Source: Burkholderia sp. Ax-1719 (lineage in GTDB: Bacteria > Pseudomonadota > Gammaproteobacteria > Burkholderiales > Burkholderiaceae). Taken from it: a DNA stretch of 64,000 nt. Shown one piece after another: positions 38,636-47,081 of this stretch. The number at the start of each line of letters is the position of its first letter. Positions within the stretch are counted from its first letter, which is position 1. Both the position numbers and the translations under genes were made by a program. The notes below the pieces were generated by a model. The model did not search any database. It saw nothing but the letters and a program-made list of their open reading frames with translations, and was not told the origin of the DNA. Location: contig NZ_VWWJ01000004.1 of assembly GCF_011753055.1 (NCBI RefSeq), positions 62,001 through 126,000 on the forward strand, read 5' to 3'.

Positions 38636-39613
38636 TCAGGCGGCGGCCGCAACCGGCTCGGGAATCGCCGGGCGCACCAGATCGCGGCCCACGCGGCGCG
38701 CCAGTTCGTTCACGCGCGCAATCAGGGCGTTGAGCCAGGCGCGCAGGGCGCCGCTGCCTTGCGCAGTCGCGAACCATTCCTGCAGCGGTGCTTGACGCAC
38801 TTCTTCGCACAACTGCACGGCGAGCCGCTCGGTCTGCGCCGATTGGCCGTTGCGCAGCCGCACGCTCAGGCGGCGGATATCTTCGAGGCTGGCGGCAAGC
38901 GAACCCGGCCAATCCTGGCACTGGATCAGCAATGCGGCGATGCGCGCGGGCGAGATGGCGTCGTGATAGATCTCGCGATAGGCGTCGTGTGCGGATACGG
39001 CGCGCAGCAGCGCGTTCGCGCCGTGGTAGTCGAACGCGTGCGCCGGTCCAAGCGTGTCGCAATGCGCTTCGAGCGTGCGCGCCAGCTGATCCGCGCGTTC
39101 CACGCAGCCGCCCAGTTGCAGGAAGGCGGCTGTTTCGTTCTGCACGGGCGCGGCCAGTTGCACGCCGCGCGCGAGATGCAGGCGCTGCTTGACCCATTCG
39201 AAGAGGGCGTAGGGATCGTGCTCGTGCACACCGTCCGCGACGAGGCGCTGCAGATCGAGCCAGGTGGCGTTAAGCGATTCCCACAATTCGCTGCTCAGAC
39301 AGCCACGCACCGCGCGCGCATTTTCGCGTGCGAATCGCAGGCTGCTGACGATCGACGACGGATTCGCCGCGTCGGCGGCGAGAAAGGCAATCACTTCGCG
39401 CGGCTCGATGCCGTGGTGCGAAAGCCGGTAGTGATCGGCGAGCCCCACGGTCGAGAGGATCGTGAGCCAGCCGTTTGCCGCCGGTTGCGCGGCGTCGTCG
39501 GGCGCGGGCAGCAGCGAGCGCTGATAACAGGCGTCCAGCAGCCGCGCGAGATGGTCGGCACGCGCGGTATGACGGGTCATCCAGAACAGATGTTCGGCAG
39601 TGCGGCTCAGCAT
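38636..39613 (-). CDS. Alpha-E domain protein
   Basis: The 325-residue all-helical protein opens MLSRTAEHLFWMTRHTARADHL, the characteristic start of the alpha-E (DUF403) family, with several conserved Arg/Glu positions and the SELWESLNATWLDLQ helix. It has no catalytic motif and normally partners a circularly permuted ATP-grasp protein, encoded immediately upstream (67-bp gap). It should assist or scaffold ligation. It corresponds to the C-terminal half of the 895-residue fusion. Confidence 0.88.
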   Translation of the reverse strand: MLSRTAEHLFWMTRHTARADHLARLLDACYQRSLLPAPDDAAQPAANGWLTILSTVGLADHYRLSHHGIEPREVIAFLAADAANPSSIVSSLRFARENARAVRGCLSSELWESLNATWLDLQRLVADGVHEHDPYALFEWVKQRLHLARGVQLAAPVQNETAAFLQLGGCVERADQLARTLEAHCDTLGPAHAFDYHGANALLRAVSAHDAYREIYHDAISPARIAALLIQCQDWPGSLAASLEDIRRLSVRLRNGQSAQTERLAVQLCEEVRQAPLQEWFATAQGSGALRAWLNALIARVNELARRVGRDLVRPAIPEPVAAAA

Positions 39614-39680
39614 GAGGCCTCCGGAGTGGCGCGTGCGTTTTGGCGTATTTCGGATTGCTTATCGTGTCAATGGGCGGCGT

Positions 39681-41153
39681 CTAGCGCTCGAGCACCCAGG
39701 TGTCCTTGGTGCCGCCGCCCTGCGATGAATTGACGACTAGCGATCCTTCGCGCAGCGCCACGCGCGTGAGGCCGCCCGGCACCATGCGCACCTCCTGGCC
39801 CGACAGGACGAACGGCCGCAGATCGATATGGCGCGGGGCGATGCCGCTTTCGACCCAGGTGGGGCAAGTGGACAGCGAAAGCGTTGGCTGTGCGATGTAT
39901 TTATCCGGATTCGCCACCAGCACCGCGCGGAAGTCCTCGATTTCGGCGCGCGTTGCAGCCGGGCCGATCAGCATGCCGTAGCCGCCCGCGCCATGCGTCT
40001 CCTTGACGACGAGCTCAGGCAGATGGTCCAGCACGTAGCGCAAATCGTCGGGCTTGCGGCACATCCACGTGGGCACGTTGTTCAGCAGCGGTTCTTCGCC
40101 CAGATAGAAGCGCACCATGTCGGGCACATAGGGATAGATCGACTTGTCGTCGGCGACGCCGGTGCCTACGGCATTGCACAGCGTGACGTTGCCCTTGCGA
40201 TAGACATTCATCAGGCCCGCCGCGCCGAGCGTCGAATCGGCGCGGAACGCGAGCGGATCGAGAAAATCGTCGTCGACGCGCCGGTAGATCACGTCCACGC
40301 GCTGCGGCCCCTGGGTCGTGCGCATGTAGAGATGATCGTTTTCCACGAACAGATCCTGGCCTTCGACCAGTTCGATACCCATCTGTTGCGCCAGAAACGC
40401 GTGCTCGAAATACGCCGAGTTGTACATGCCCGGCGTGAGCAGCACGACCGTGGGATTGTCGCTGCCCGAGGGCGCGGCGGCGCGCAGCGTGTCGAGCAGC
40501 AGATCGGGATAATGAGCAACAGGCGCGATGCGGTTGCGCACGAACAGATCGGGAAAGAGCCGCATCATCATCTTGCGGTTTTCCAGCATGTACGACACGC
40601 CCGAGGGCACGCGCAGATTGTCTTCGAGTACGTAGAATTCGCCCTCGCCGGCGCGCACGATATCGATACCGGCGATGTGGGCGTAAATGTCGCGCGCGAC
40701 GTTCACGCCCTGCATTTCAGGGCGATATTGCGCGTTGCGCAGAATCTGGTCGGCCGGAACGATGCCCGCGCGCACGATATCCTGGCCGTGATAGATGTCG
40801 TGAATGAAGCGGTTGAGCGCGTTCACGCGCTGGCGCAACCCGCGTTCGAGTTTCGTCCATTCCTCGCGCTGGAAGATGCGCGGAATCACGTCGAAGGGAA
40901 TCGTGCGCTCGGTGCCCGCGCCGGTGACGTCTTTCTCGCCATATACGGCGAAGGTGATGCCCACGCGCCGGAAGATCGTGTCCGCTTCCGCGCGCTTTTT
41001 GTGCATCTGCTGCTCGCTCTGCGCGCGCATCCACGCGAGGAATTCGCGGTAGTGCACGCGCGGCTCGCCGGTTTCAGCGAAGGCCGTGGCGGCTACGCCC
41101 CGCACATCGAATTCCCCGTACTCGAACATCTCGTTGAAGAATGTTTGCGTCAT
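39681..41153 (-). CDS. Circularly permuted ATP-grasp protein
   Basis: This 490-residue stand-alone protein has all expected motifs: LEDNLRVPSGVSYMLENRK, LLTPGMYNSAYFEHAFLA, AFRADSTLGAAGLMNV, the ATP-loop KETHGAGGYG (384-393) and the closing NSSQGGGTKDTWV. The family is predicted to activate a carboxylate with ATP and ligate it to an amine, in amide-forming peptide or peptide-tag synthesis. It is first in the two-gene leftward unit with alpha-E. A strong hairpin lies upstream at 41186. Confidence 0.92.
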   Translation of the reverse strand: MTQTFFNEMFEYGEFDVRGVAATAFAETGEPRVHYREFLAWMRAQSEQQMHKKRAEADTIFRRVGITFAVYGEKDVTGAGTERTIPFDVIPRIFQREEWTKLERGLRQRVNALNRFIHDIYHGQDIVRAGIVPADQILRNAQYRPEMQGVNVARDIYAHIAGIDIVRAGEGEFYVLEDNLRVPSGVSYMLENRKMMMRLFPDLFVRNRIAPVAHYPDLLLDTLRAAAPSGSDNPTVVLLTPGMYNSAYFEHAFLAQQMGIELVEGQDLFVENDHLYMRTTQGPQRVDVIYRRVDDDFLDPLAFRADSTLGAAGLMNVYRKGNVTLCNAVGTGVADDKSIYPYVPDMVRFYLGEEPLLNNVPTWMCRKPDDLRYVLDHLPELVVKETHGAGGYGMLIGPAATRAEIEDFRAVLVANPDKYIAQPTLSLSTCPTWVESGIAPRHIDLRPFVLSGQEVRMVPGGLTRVALREGSLVVNSSQGGGTKDTWVLER

Positions 41154-41919
41154 ATCCGTCTTCCGTCCGCGGCTCTCGTTCGCCGCGCCTGGCAGGTTTG
41201 CGCTGCCAGGCGTCGGCTTGTTGTGCGCAAGCGTGCTGCTCTCGATCGGTGACGCCAGATTCCGCCGACGCGGACTTCAATCGCTACGTCGACGGTTTCG
41301 CCTGATCGAACTATGGCGCAGGCGTGACGACTGGCACGCCATGCGCGTTGCAGCAATTCGCTACGCTGGGTGATCGGGCAGGAAGGGTCAATGCAACTTC
41401 CATGCCGATGCGCGACGCATCGAAGCGATGGGCCTCACGAGCGCTCAGCGCACGCGAAGCACTAAATCGATGCGCGATGTTGCGGTGGGAGCGAGAGTAG
41501 GCGGACTGCCATGCGCGAAGATGGTGCGCGCGGACACGCCGGTCGAGGGGCAGATGGAACGGATCGGAATCGCAGGAGCGTTCATGAGTGGCAGGAAATC
41601 GAATAAGCGGCGCGATGGCTGGCGCCCGATATGCGCGATCGTTGGCCTCGATGCGCGTTTTGTTGTCGACTTGAATAAAGCGCGCAAACTGTTTCAGCGT
41701 GATGACAAGACCGTGGCCGTGATGTTATAAAGCCGTGTCGGAAAAGGCAGACTTGGTTTGCTAAGCCCAAGTCCTTTCGGTAACGAAAGCTCTGGTCTTT
41801 GGCCTCGCGCATGAGATCCCCACGACGAACAGCGGACACTAGCCACGCGTCCAGTCGTTCGTCCGTGCGGCTCCAGGTGGGGAACGCTCCGGTCGAACAT
41901 CGACAACCAGGAGCCGTTC
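41154..41919. other. Gene-free stretch between the ATP-grasp unit and the monooxygenase gene
   Basis: These 766 bp separate two divergent genes. I looked for a proteasome-like (Anbu) gene, which often accompanies this cluster, and found none, nor recognisable fragments. The only strong structure is the inverted repeat at 41186-41212. A low-quality open frame at 41428-41730 is not convincing. The right part presumably holds the promoter of the gene at 41920. Confidence 0.55.
41186..41212. repeat. Hairpin in the leader of the ATP-grasp gene
   Basis: CGCCTGGCA and TGCCAGGCG form a perfect 9-bp inverted repeat with a 9-base spacer, centred about 45 bp upstream of the start codon on the leftward transcript. 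It could be an operator or a transcript hairpin affecting translation. Confidence 0.5.
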
Positions 41920-43488
41920 ATGCCCCAATCTCATTCCGATCATTCCTCTATTTTTGACGTCGTCATCGCCGGTGCCGGTCCCGTCGGCCTGTTTCTCGCG
42001 TGCGAATTGCGTTTGTTCGGCCTTTCGGTTCTCGTGCTGGAACAGGCGCACGATCCACACTCGCCGTTGAAGCGCCTGCCTTTTGGCATGCGCGGCCTGA
42101 ACGCGCCGACGCTCGACGCGCTCGATCGCCGCGGCTTGCTGGATGCGCTGATTGCGGCGCACGAAGCCGCGCGACAGCCCGCGCCCGCAGCACACTGGAT
42201 GCAGCAGGCGCGTCGCCCGGCAGGGCATTTCGCGGGGATCGCGTTCTATCGGGATCAGATCGACGCTTCAAAATGGGCGTATCGATTGCCGGGGCCGGCC
42301 GGGACCACCATGGCGGTAGCGCTGGAAACGCTCGAAACCGTGCTGGTGCAGCGGGCGGTGGCGATGGGCGTGCAGATTCTGCGCGGCTTGAGCGTTGAAA
42401 CGTTCGTGGAAGCGGCGCCTGAGGTGGCGGTTCATGCTGGCGGGCGTGTTTTTCGCGGGCGTTGGCTGGTGGGTTGCGATGGCGGCCGGAGCGCCGTACG
42501 CAAGGCCGGCGGCTTTGCCTTCTCCGGCACCGATCCCGAGTTCACCGGCTATTCCGTCGAGGTCGAACTGGCCGACTCGCAGGCGCTGCAACCGGGGCGG
42601 CATTACACGCCCACGGGAATGTTCACCTTCGCGGAGCCCGGCACGATCGCGATGGTCGACTTCGACGGTGGAGCGTGTCATCGTCGTGAGCCGCTCACGC
42701 TGGAGCATGTGCAAGCGGTCGTGCGCCGTATCTCTGGCGTCGACGTCATCGTGAAACGGCTTCTGCTTGCGACCACCTGGACGGATCGTGCGTTTCAGGC
42801 GACGACGTATCGCCGCGGGCGCGTCCTGCTGGCGGGCGACGCCGCGCATATTCACTCGCCGCTGGGCGGTCAGGGGCTCAACCTTGGCCTCGCGGATGCC
42901 ATGAATCTGGGCTGGAAACTGGCGGCCACGATACGCGGCGAAGCGCCGGAAACGTTGCTCGACAGCTATGAGCGCGAGCGTCATCCGGCTGGCGCGCGCG
43001 TGCTCGACTGGTCGCGTGCGCAGGTGGCGCTCATGCGGCCGACGCCGGCCACGCGTGCGCTGGCGGACATCATCGGCGATCTGATGGACACGCGCGATGG
43101 CGCGACGTATTTTGCCGGCCGTGTTTGGGGCGTGGAGCCTGCCTGCGACGCCGATGATGCCGCGCTGGGGCATCCGCTAACGGGTCGCGGTACGCCGGAT
43201 TTCGAATTCGTCGATGGACGGCGAGTCGGCGCTTTGCTACGCGAAGGACGCGCGTTGCTGCTGGATTTCGAGCGATGCGCCGTTCTTGAGACGCTAGCGG
43301 AACGCTGGCGCGAGCGCGTTTCCTATGTGGCGGGCGATGTGAGGGAGCGCCTGGGCATGAGCGCTGTTCTGGTGCGCCCGGACGGCATTGTCGCCTGGGC
43401 AAGCGCGGGTGAACCGGATGCTGGCGAAGCAGAGCATGCCTTCGAGAGATGGTTCGGACACCCTGGCGATACGCTCAATCGACGATGA
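41920..43488 (+). CDS. FAD-dependent aromatic monooxygenase
   Basis: This 522-residue class A flavoprotein hydroxylase has N-terminal GXGXXG in VVIAGAGPVGLFLACELRLF, the DG motif in VGCDGGRSAVRKAGG and the second FAD motif in GRVLLAGDAAHIHSPLGGQGLN. The C-terminal thioredoxin-like domain (from about residue 420) is as in PheA/TfdB and antibiotic-modifying (Rox-type) relatives. The substrate, a phenol or polyketide/drug, is not decidable. It is monocistronic. Its last 14 bases overlap the convergent cupin gene. Confidence 0.87.
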   Translation: MPQSHSDHSSIFDVVIAGAGPVGLFLACELRLFGLSVLVLEQAHDPHSPLKRLPFGMRGLNAPTLDALDRRGLLDALIAAHEAARQPAPAAHWMQQARRPAGHFAGIAFYRDQIDASKWAYRLPGPAGTTMAVALETLETVLVQRAVAMGVQILRGLSVETFVEAAPEVAVHAGGRVFRGRWLVGCDGGRSAVRKAGGFAFSGTDPEFTGYSVEVELADSQALQPGRHYTPTGMFTFAEPGTIAMVDFDGGACHRREPLTLEHVQAVVRRISGVDVIVKRLLLATTWTDRAFQATTYRRGRVLLAGDAAHIHSPLGGQGLNLGLADAMNLGWKLAATIRGEAPETLLDSYERERHPAGARVLDWSRAQVALMRPTPATRALADIIGDLMDTRDGATYFAGRVWGVEPACDADDAALGHPLTGRGTPDFEFVDGRRVGALLREGRALLLDFERCAVLETLAERWRERVSYVAGDVRERLGMSAVLVRPDGIVAWASAGEPDAGEAEHAFERWFGHPGDTLNRR

Positions 43489-43804
43489 ATAACGTGGCGC
43501 CCTGCGGCGAAGACGAACGATGCGCTTCTGCCTTATCTCCGACCTGATAGCTCGTGCCGGGCGTGAGCGTAAAGCGACGTCCATCTGCGAGCTCCGTGAT
43601 CAGTTTGCCGGAAAGGCAGAGCAGCACATGGCCTTTCGAACACCAGTGATCGGCGAAATAGCCCGCGCTGTATTCGACAAAGCGCACGCGGATATCGCCG
43701 AATTGTTGCGTGCGCCACGAAGCGGTTCCGGTTTCGCCCGCGTGCACTGTGCGCTCCACGGTGTCCCACTGGATGACTTCGAAAGGGATGGCAGCGATTT
43801 GCAT
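43475..43804 (-). CDS. DHCW-motif cupin protein
   Basis: The protein has 109 residues and a small single cupin barrel. The segment SAGYFADHWCSKGHVLLCLSG carries the Asp-His-Trp-Cys motif that names this family, and TPGTSYQVGDKAEAHRSSS supplies the second cupin motif. It runs opposite to the monooxygenase gene and overlaps its 3' end by 14 bases. The function is not established; metal-dependent binding or oxygenation is possible. Confidence 0.82.
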   Translation of the reverse strand: MQIAAIPFEVIQWDTVERTVHAGETGTASWRTQQFGDIRVRFVEYSAGYFADHWCSKGHVLLCLSGKLITELADGRRFTLTPGTSYQVGDKAEAHRSSSPQGATLFIVD

Positions 43805-43923
43805 GGCTGTTTTCTGCGTTGTCGATGATCGAGCAGAGAGCTTAGCGATGCCGGGCGCGCGCGTTCAGATGCAGGGACCGGCTTATTCGACCGATACAGG
43901 GCGCTCGCCTTCACACGTCACCC

Positions 43924-44334
43924 TCACACATCACTCAGCGTCACCGCCAACGTTCCGGCCTCACCCTGCACGCCCGCGTAGAGATCGACTTCATGCGCCA
44001 GTTGCGACTGGATCGTGTCGCGCAGGCGCGCCATGAACGACGCGCCGAATTGGCCGATCGCCGCCGCCCGCGGCCCGTCGTCTAGCGCTGCTATGGTGCG
44101 CAGTTCGTCGGCGGGCAGCGCGACGTAGAGATCGAGCGGGAAGGGCGGTTCGCTGGAGTCGCCGCTTTTTGCACGCGGCTGCGGAGCACGAATGCGCAGG
44201 CCAGGTTCAAGATGGGTCGCCAGTTCGAGCGACAACTCGTAGCGCGGCGCGTCCTGCAGCGCCGCGCGTGCCTGATTCAGCAGGACAGGCTCGATCTCCT
44301 CGATCTGTGCGATTTCCTTTTCGGTTAATGGCAT
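43924..44334 (-). CDS. 136-residue protein of unknown function
   Basis: It begins MPLTEKEIAQIEEIEPVLLNQ after AGGAG. The sequence is acidic, with a helical N-terminus, a central loop with Ser-Gly-Asp-Ser-Ser and a beta-rich C-terminus, and no recognised domain. It lies 42 bp downstream of the transketolase gene on the same strand, so the two may be cotranscribed. I cannot name a function. Confidence 0.62.
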   Translation of the reverse strand: MPLTEKEIAQIEEIEPVLLNQARAALQDAPRYELSLELATHLEPGLRIRAPQPRAKSGDSSEPPFPLDLYVALPADELRTIAALDDGPRAAAIGQFGASFMARLRDTIQSQLAHEVDLYAGVQGEAGTLAVTLSDV

Positions 44335-44376
44335 CGCAATTCTCCTGCAGTCTACCCATCCTGATTCCAGCAAAAA

Positions 44377-46422
44377 TCACACCGCGATCTCTTTCAGGAT
44401 ATCGCGCGCGGCGCGCACGACCGCATCCGTGGTGATGCCGAATTTGTCGTACACGTCCTGGATTTTTCCGGACTCGCCAAAGCTGTGCATGCCGACGAAT
44501 CTGCCTTCCGGGCCGATATACCGATCCCAGCCCATTTCGACCGCCGCTTCCACCGCCACTCGCACGGGCGATTCGCCCAGCACCTCGTGTTTGTAGGCCT
44601 TGTCCTGTTCCTCGAACAGCAGGCGGCACGGCATCGACACGACCGCCGTGGGCACGCCTTCGCCCTGCAACACCTTGCGCGCCTCGACCGCGAGTTGCAG
44701 TTCCGAACCAGTTGCCATCAACGTAACCTGACGCGGTCCGCCTTCGGCTTCGTGAAGGACGTAAGCGCCGCGCGCGCTGCGGTTTTCGCCGTCGGCCTCG
44801 TTGCGCAGCAGCGGCAAGGGTTGGCGCGAAAGCGCCAGTAACGCGGCGCGTCGCGGCTGCTCCAGAATCAGTTCCCAGCACTCCGCGGTTTCGATCGCAT
44901 CGCCGGGCCGAAAGACCGCAAGCTGCGGAATCGCGCGCAAGGCGGCCAGATGCTCGACCGGTTGGTGCGTTGGCCCATCTTCACCAAGGCCGATCGAGTC
45001 GTGCGTCATCACGTAGATCGTGCGCACGCGCATCATTGCGCTCAGGCGGATCGCCGGGCGGCAATAGTCGGAAAAGCACAGGAACGTGCCGCCGTAAGGG
45101 ATCAGACCGCCGTGCAGCGCGATGCCGTTCATCGCGGCGGCCATGCCGTGTTCGCGCACGCCGTAATGGACGTAAGAGCCCGCGTATTGGCCCGGTTTGA
45201 TTTCGACTTGCTGCTTTGTTTTAGTGTTATTCGACGGGGTGAGGTCCGCGGAGCCTCCCAGCAACTCGGGGATCGCGTCGAACAGATGATCGAGCACATC
45301 GCCACTGGCTTTGCGTGTGGCGGTGGGTTTGCCGTCGGCGACAAAGGCTTGCCGTGCGGCCACAATCGCCTTTTTCCAGCCTTCGGGAAGTTTGCCCGAC
45401 GTGCGGCGCTCGAATTCGCTGCGCAGTTCCTGAGGTGCCTGCTCGACGCGTTTGGCCCATGCGAGCCGCGCGTCGCGTCCGCGCGCGCCCACTGCGCGCC
45501 ACGCCTGCAACAGATCGTCGGGAATTTCAAAGGGCGGCGAAGACCAGTCGAGAATCTTGCGCGCGCCCGCGATTTCGGCCTCGCCGGGCGCGTCGCTATG
45601 CGCCTTCTGCGTGCCCGCTTTGGTCGGAAAGCCGAAGCCGATAATGGTCTTGCAGGCGATCAGCGTCGGACGATCTTCTGTGGCGCGTGCGGTTTCGATG
45701 GCCTGGCGGATCGCATCGGTGTCGTGGCCGTCAATTTCAAGTACGTGCCAGCCCGAAGCGTGAAAGCGTTCGATTTCGTTGTCGGAGACCGCGAGGCTGG
45801 TCGCGCCGTCGATTGAAATCGAATTGTTGTCCCAGAATGCGATCAGGCGCCCGAGTTTGAGATGCCCGGCCAGCGAAATGGCTTCCTGGCTGATGCCTTC
45901 CATCAGGCAGCCATCGCCGAGGAAGACGTAGGTATGGTGACTGACCAGATCGTCGCCAAAATGCGCGTTCATGATGCGTTCGGCCAGCGCCATGCCAACC
46001 GATTCCGCAATGCCTTGACCGAGCGGTCCGGTGGTCAGCTCGATTCCTTCGGCATGCGAATATTCCGGGTGACCTGCTGTCTTGCTGCCCACCTGGCGAA
46101 AGCGTTTGATCTGGTCGATGGTCATGTCCTGATAGCCGGTCAGATAGAGCAGGCTATAGAGCAGCATCGAAGCATGCCCATTGGACAGCACAAAGCGGTC
46201 GCGATCGAGCCAATGCGGATCGGACGCATCGAATTGCATGAAGTCCTTGAAGAGGACGGTTGCTACATCGGCGAGGCCCATCGGCGCGCCGGGGTGGCCG
46301 CTATTGGCTTGCTGCACCGCGTCCATCGAAAGAAAGCGGATACAGTTCGCCATTGCACGCAGGTGCGGGTCGCGTGGCGCCGGGACGGCGTGCGAGGGCG
46401 CGGGTGTGGCTTGCTCGGTCAT
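44377..46422 (-). CDS. tkt: Transketolase
   Basis: The 681-residue thiamine-diphosphate enzyme of the pentose phosphate pathway transfers two-carbon ketol groups between sugar phosphates. The ThDP motif is GDGCLMEG to DNNSISIDG; the catalytic region includes HGASMLL-like SNGHASMLLYSLLYL, HPEYSHAEGIELTTGPLGQG and the C-terminal DSIGLGEDGPTHQPVEHLAALR. The start at MTEQATPA follows AAGGAAG. It has no Calvin-cycle neighbours, so the usual central-metabolism role is likely. Confidence 0.96.
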   Translation of the reverse strand: MTEQATPAPSHAVPAPRDPHLRAMANCIRFLSMDAVQQANSGHPGAPMGLADVATVLFKDFMQFDASDPHWLDRDRFVLSNGHASMLLYSLLYLTGYQDMTIDQIKRFRQVGSKTAGHPEYSHAEGIELTTGPLGQGIAESVGMALAERIMNAHFGDDLVSHHTYVFLGDGCLMEGISQEAISLAGHLKLGRLIAFWDNNSISIDGATSLAVSDNEIERFHASGWHVLEIDGHDTDAIRQAIETARATEDRPTLIACKTIIGFGFPTKAGTQKAHSDAPGEAEIAGARKILDWSSPPFEIPDDLLQAWRAVGARGRDARLAWAKRVEQAPQELRSEFERRTSGKLPEGWKKAIVAARQAFVADGKPTATRKASGDVLDHLFDAIPELLGGSADLTPSNNTKTKQQVEIKPGQYAGSYVHYGVREHGMAAAMNGIALHGGLIPYGGTFLCFSDYCRPAIRLSAMMRVRTIYVMTHDSIGLGEDGPTHQPVEHLAALRAIPQLAVFRPGDAIETAECWELILEQPRRAALLALSRQPLPLLRNEADGENRSARGAYVLHEAEGGPRQVTLMATGSELQLAVEARKVLQGEGVPTAVVSMPCRLLFEEQDKAYKHEVLGESPVRVAVEAAVEMGWDRYIGPEGRFVGMHSFGESGKIQDVYDKFGITTDAVVRAARDILKEIAV

Positions 46423-46545
46423 GGGGCTTCCTTTTCCGTGTCTGTGGTCGGCGGGCGGAGAAACCATCTGTGCAATTTCTATACCCTTTTGCAGCAGAAG
46501 AAAAGGAGACTGACCGAATCCGGGGCAGGGCGAGACCAGCCTGGT

Positions 46546-46698
46546 TCACTTCGAATGCTTCTTTGGAATTTTCGCGCCGGACTTGCGCGCTTCGTTCAAC
46601 GCAATCGCTACGGCCTGCTTTTGCGGCTTGCCGTGCTTGATCTCGGTCTTGACGTTCTTTGAAATCGTTTCGCGTGACTTTCCCTTGCTGAGCGGCAT
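46546..46698 (-). CDS. DUF6496-like 50-residue basic protein
   Basis: It starts at the Met of [19 protein letters not shown] after GGGAG. The short lysine-rich protein has [19 protein letters not shown] in the middle, a pattern seen in small DUF6496 proteins of proteobacteria. Its role is not known; nucleic-acid binding is plausible from its charge. The spacing to neighbours suggests independent transcription. Confidence 0.68.
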   Translation of the reverse strand: MPLSKGKSRETISKNVKTEIKHGKPQKQAVAIALNEARKSGAKIPKKHSK

Positions 46699-46762
46699 GA
46701 TCGTTCTCCCATGTGAAAGACGTCTACGCCTGCGCAGTGCGCGTGCCCATGGCATTCATGGG

Positions 46763-47023
46763 CTATTTTGCTGTTGCGGCGCTGGCAGGTTCGCTGCGGA
46801 TCATGCTGTCGTGAGTGGGCTGCGCCGGCTTGCGGACTGGCATGTTGTCTGGGTTGGTCGCGCTGGCGGCCCCGGATGCCGCAGCGGGTGGCTTGACCAT
46901 CGGCGAGGCTGGCGGCGTCTCCTGTGGTTGCGACTGAGCGAGCACAGGCGTAGCCGCGCTACACGCAGCAAGCAACGTAAGACGCATCAGATTGTTGGCC
47001 GCACGGAATTGAAGCGCCTTCAT
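46763..47023 (-). CDS. Small Pro/Ala-rich secreted protein
   Basis: The 86-residue protein has a signal peptide (MKALQFRAANNLMRLTLLAA...) ending near VLAQSQ. The mature part is disordered, rich in Pro, Ala and Ser, with no motifs. The start follows GGAG. It could be an envelope or periplasmic protein. The function is unknown. Confidence 0.6.
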   Translation of the reverse strand: MKALQFRAANNLMRLTLLAACSAATPVLAQSQPQETPPASPMVKPPAAASGAASATNPDNMPVRKPAQPTHDSMIRSEPASAATAK

Positions 47024-47081
47024 GGCTGTCTCCGGTTCGCTGCACGTTGGCGTGCACGCGATTCCCGTGCCTGAACCGCAA

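Noticed and set aside
41428-41730. 100-codon frame in the gap before the monooxygenase gene
   Set aside because: No ribosome site, no hydrophobic or domain pattern; too weak to call a gene.
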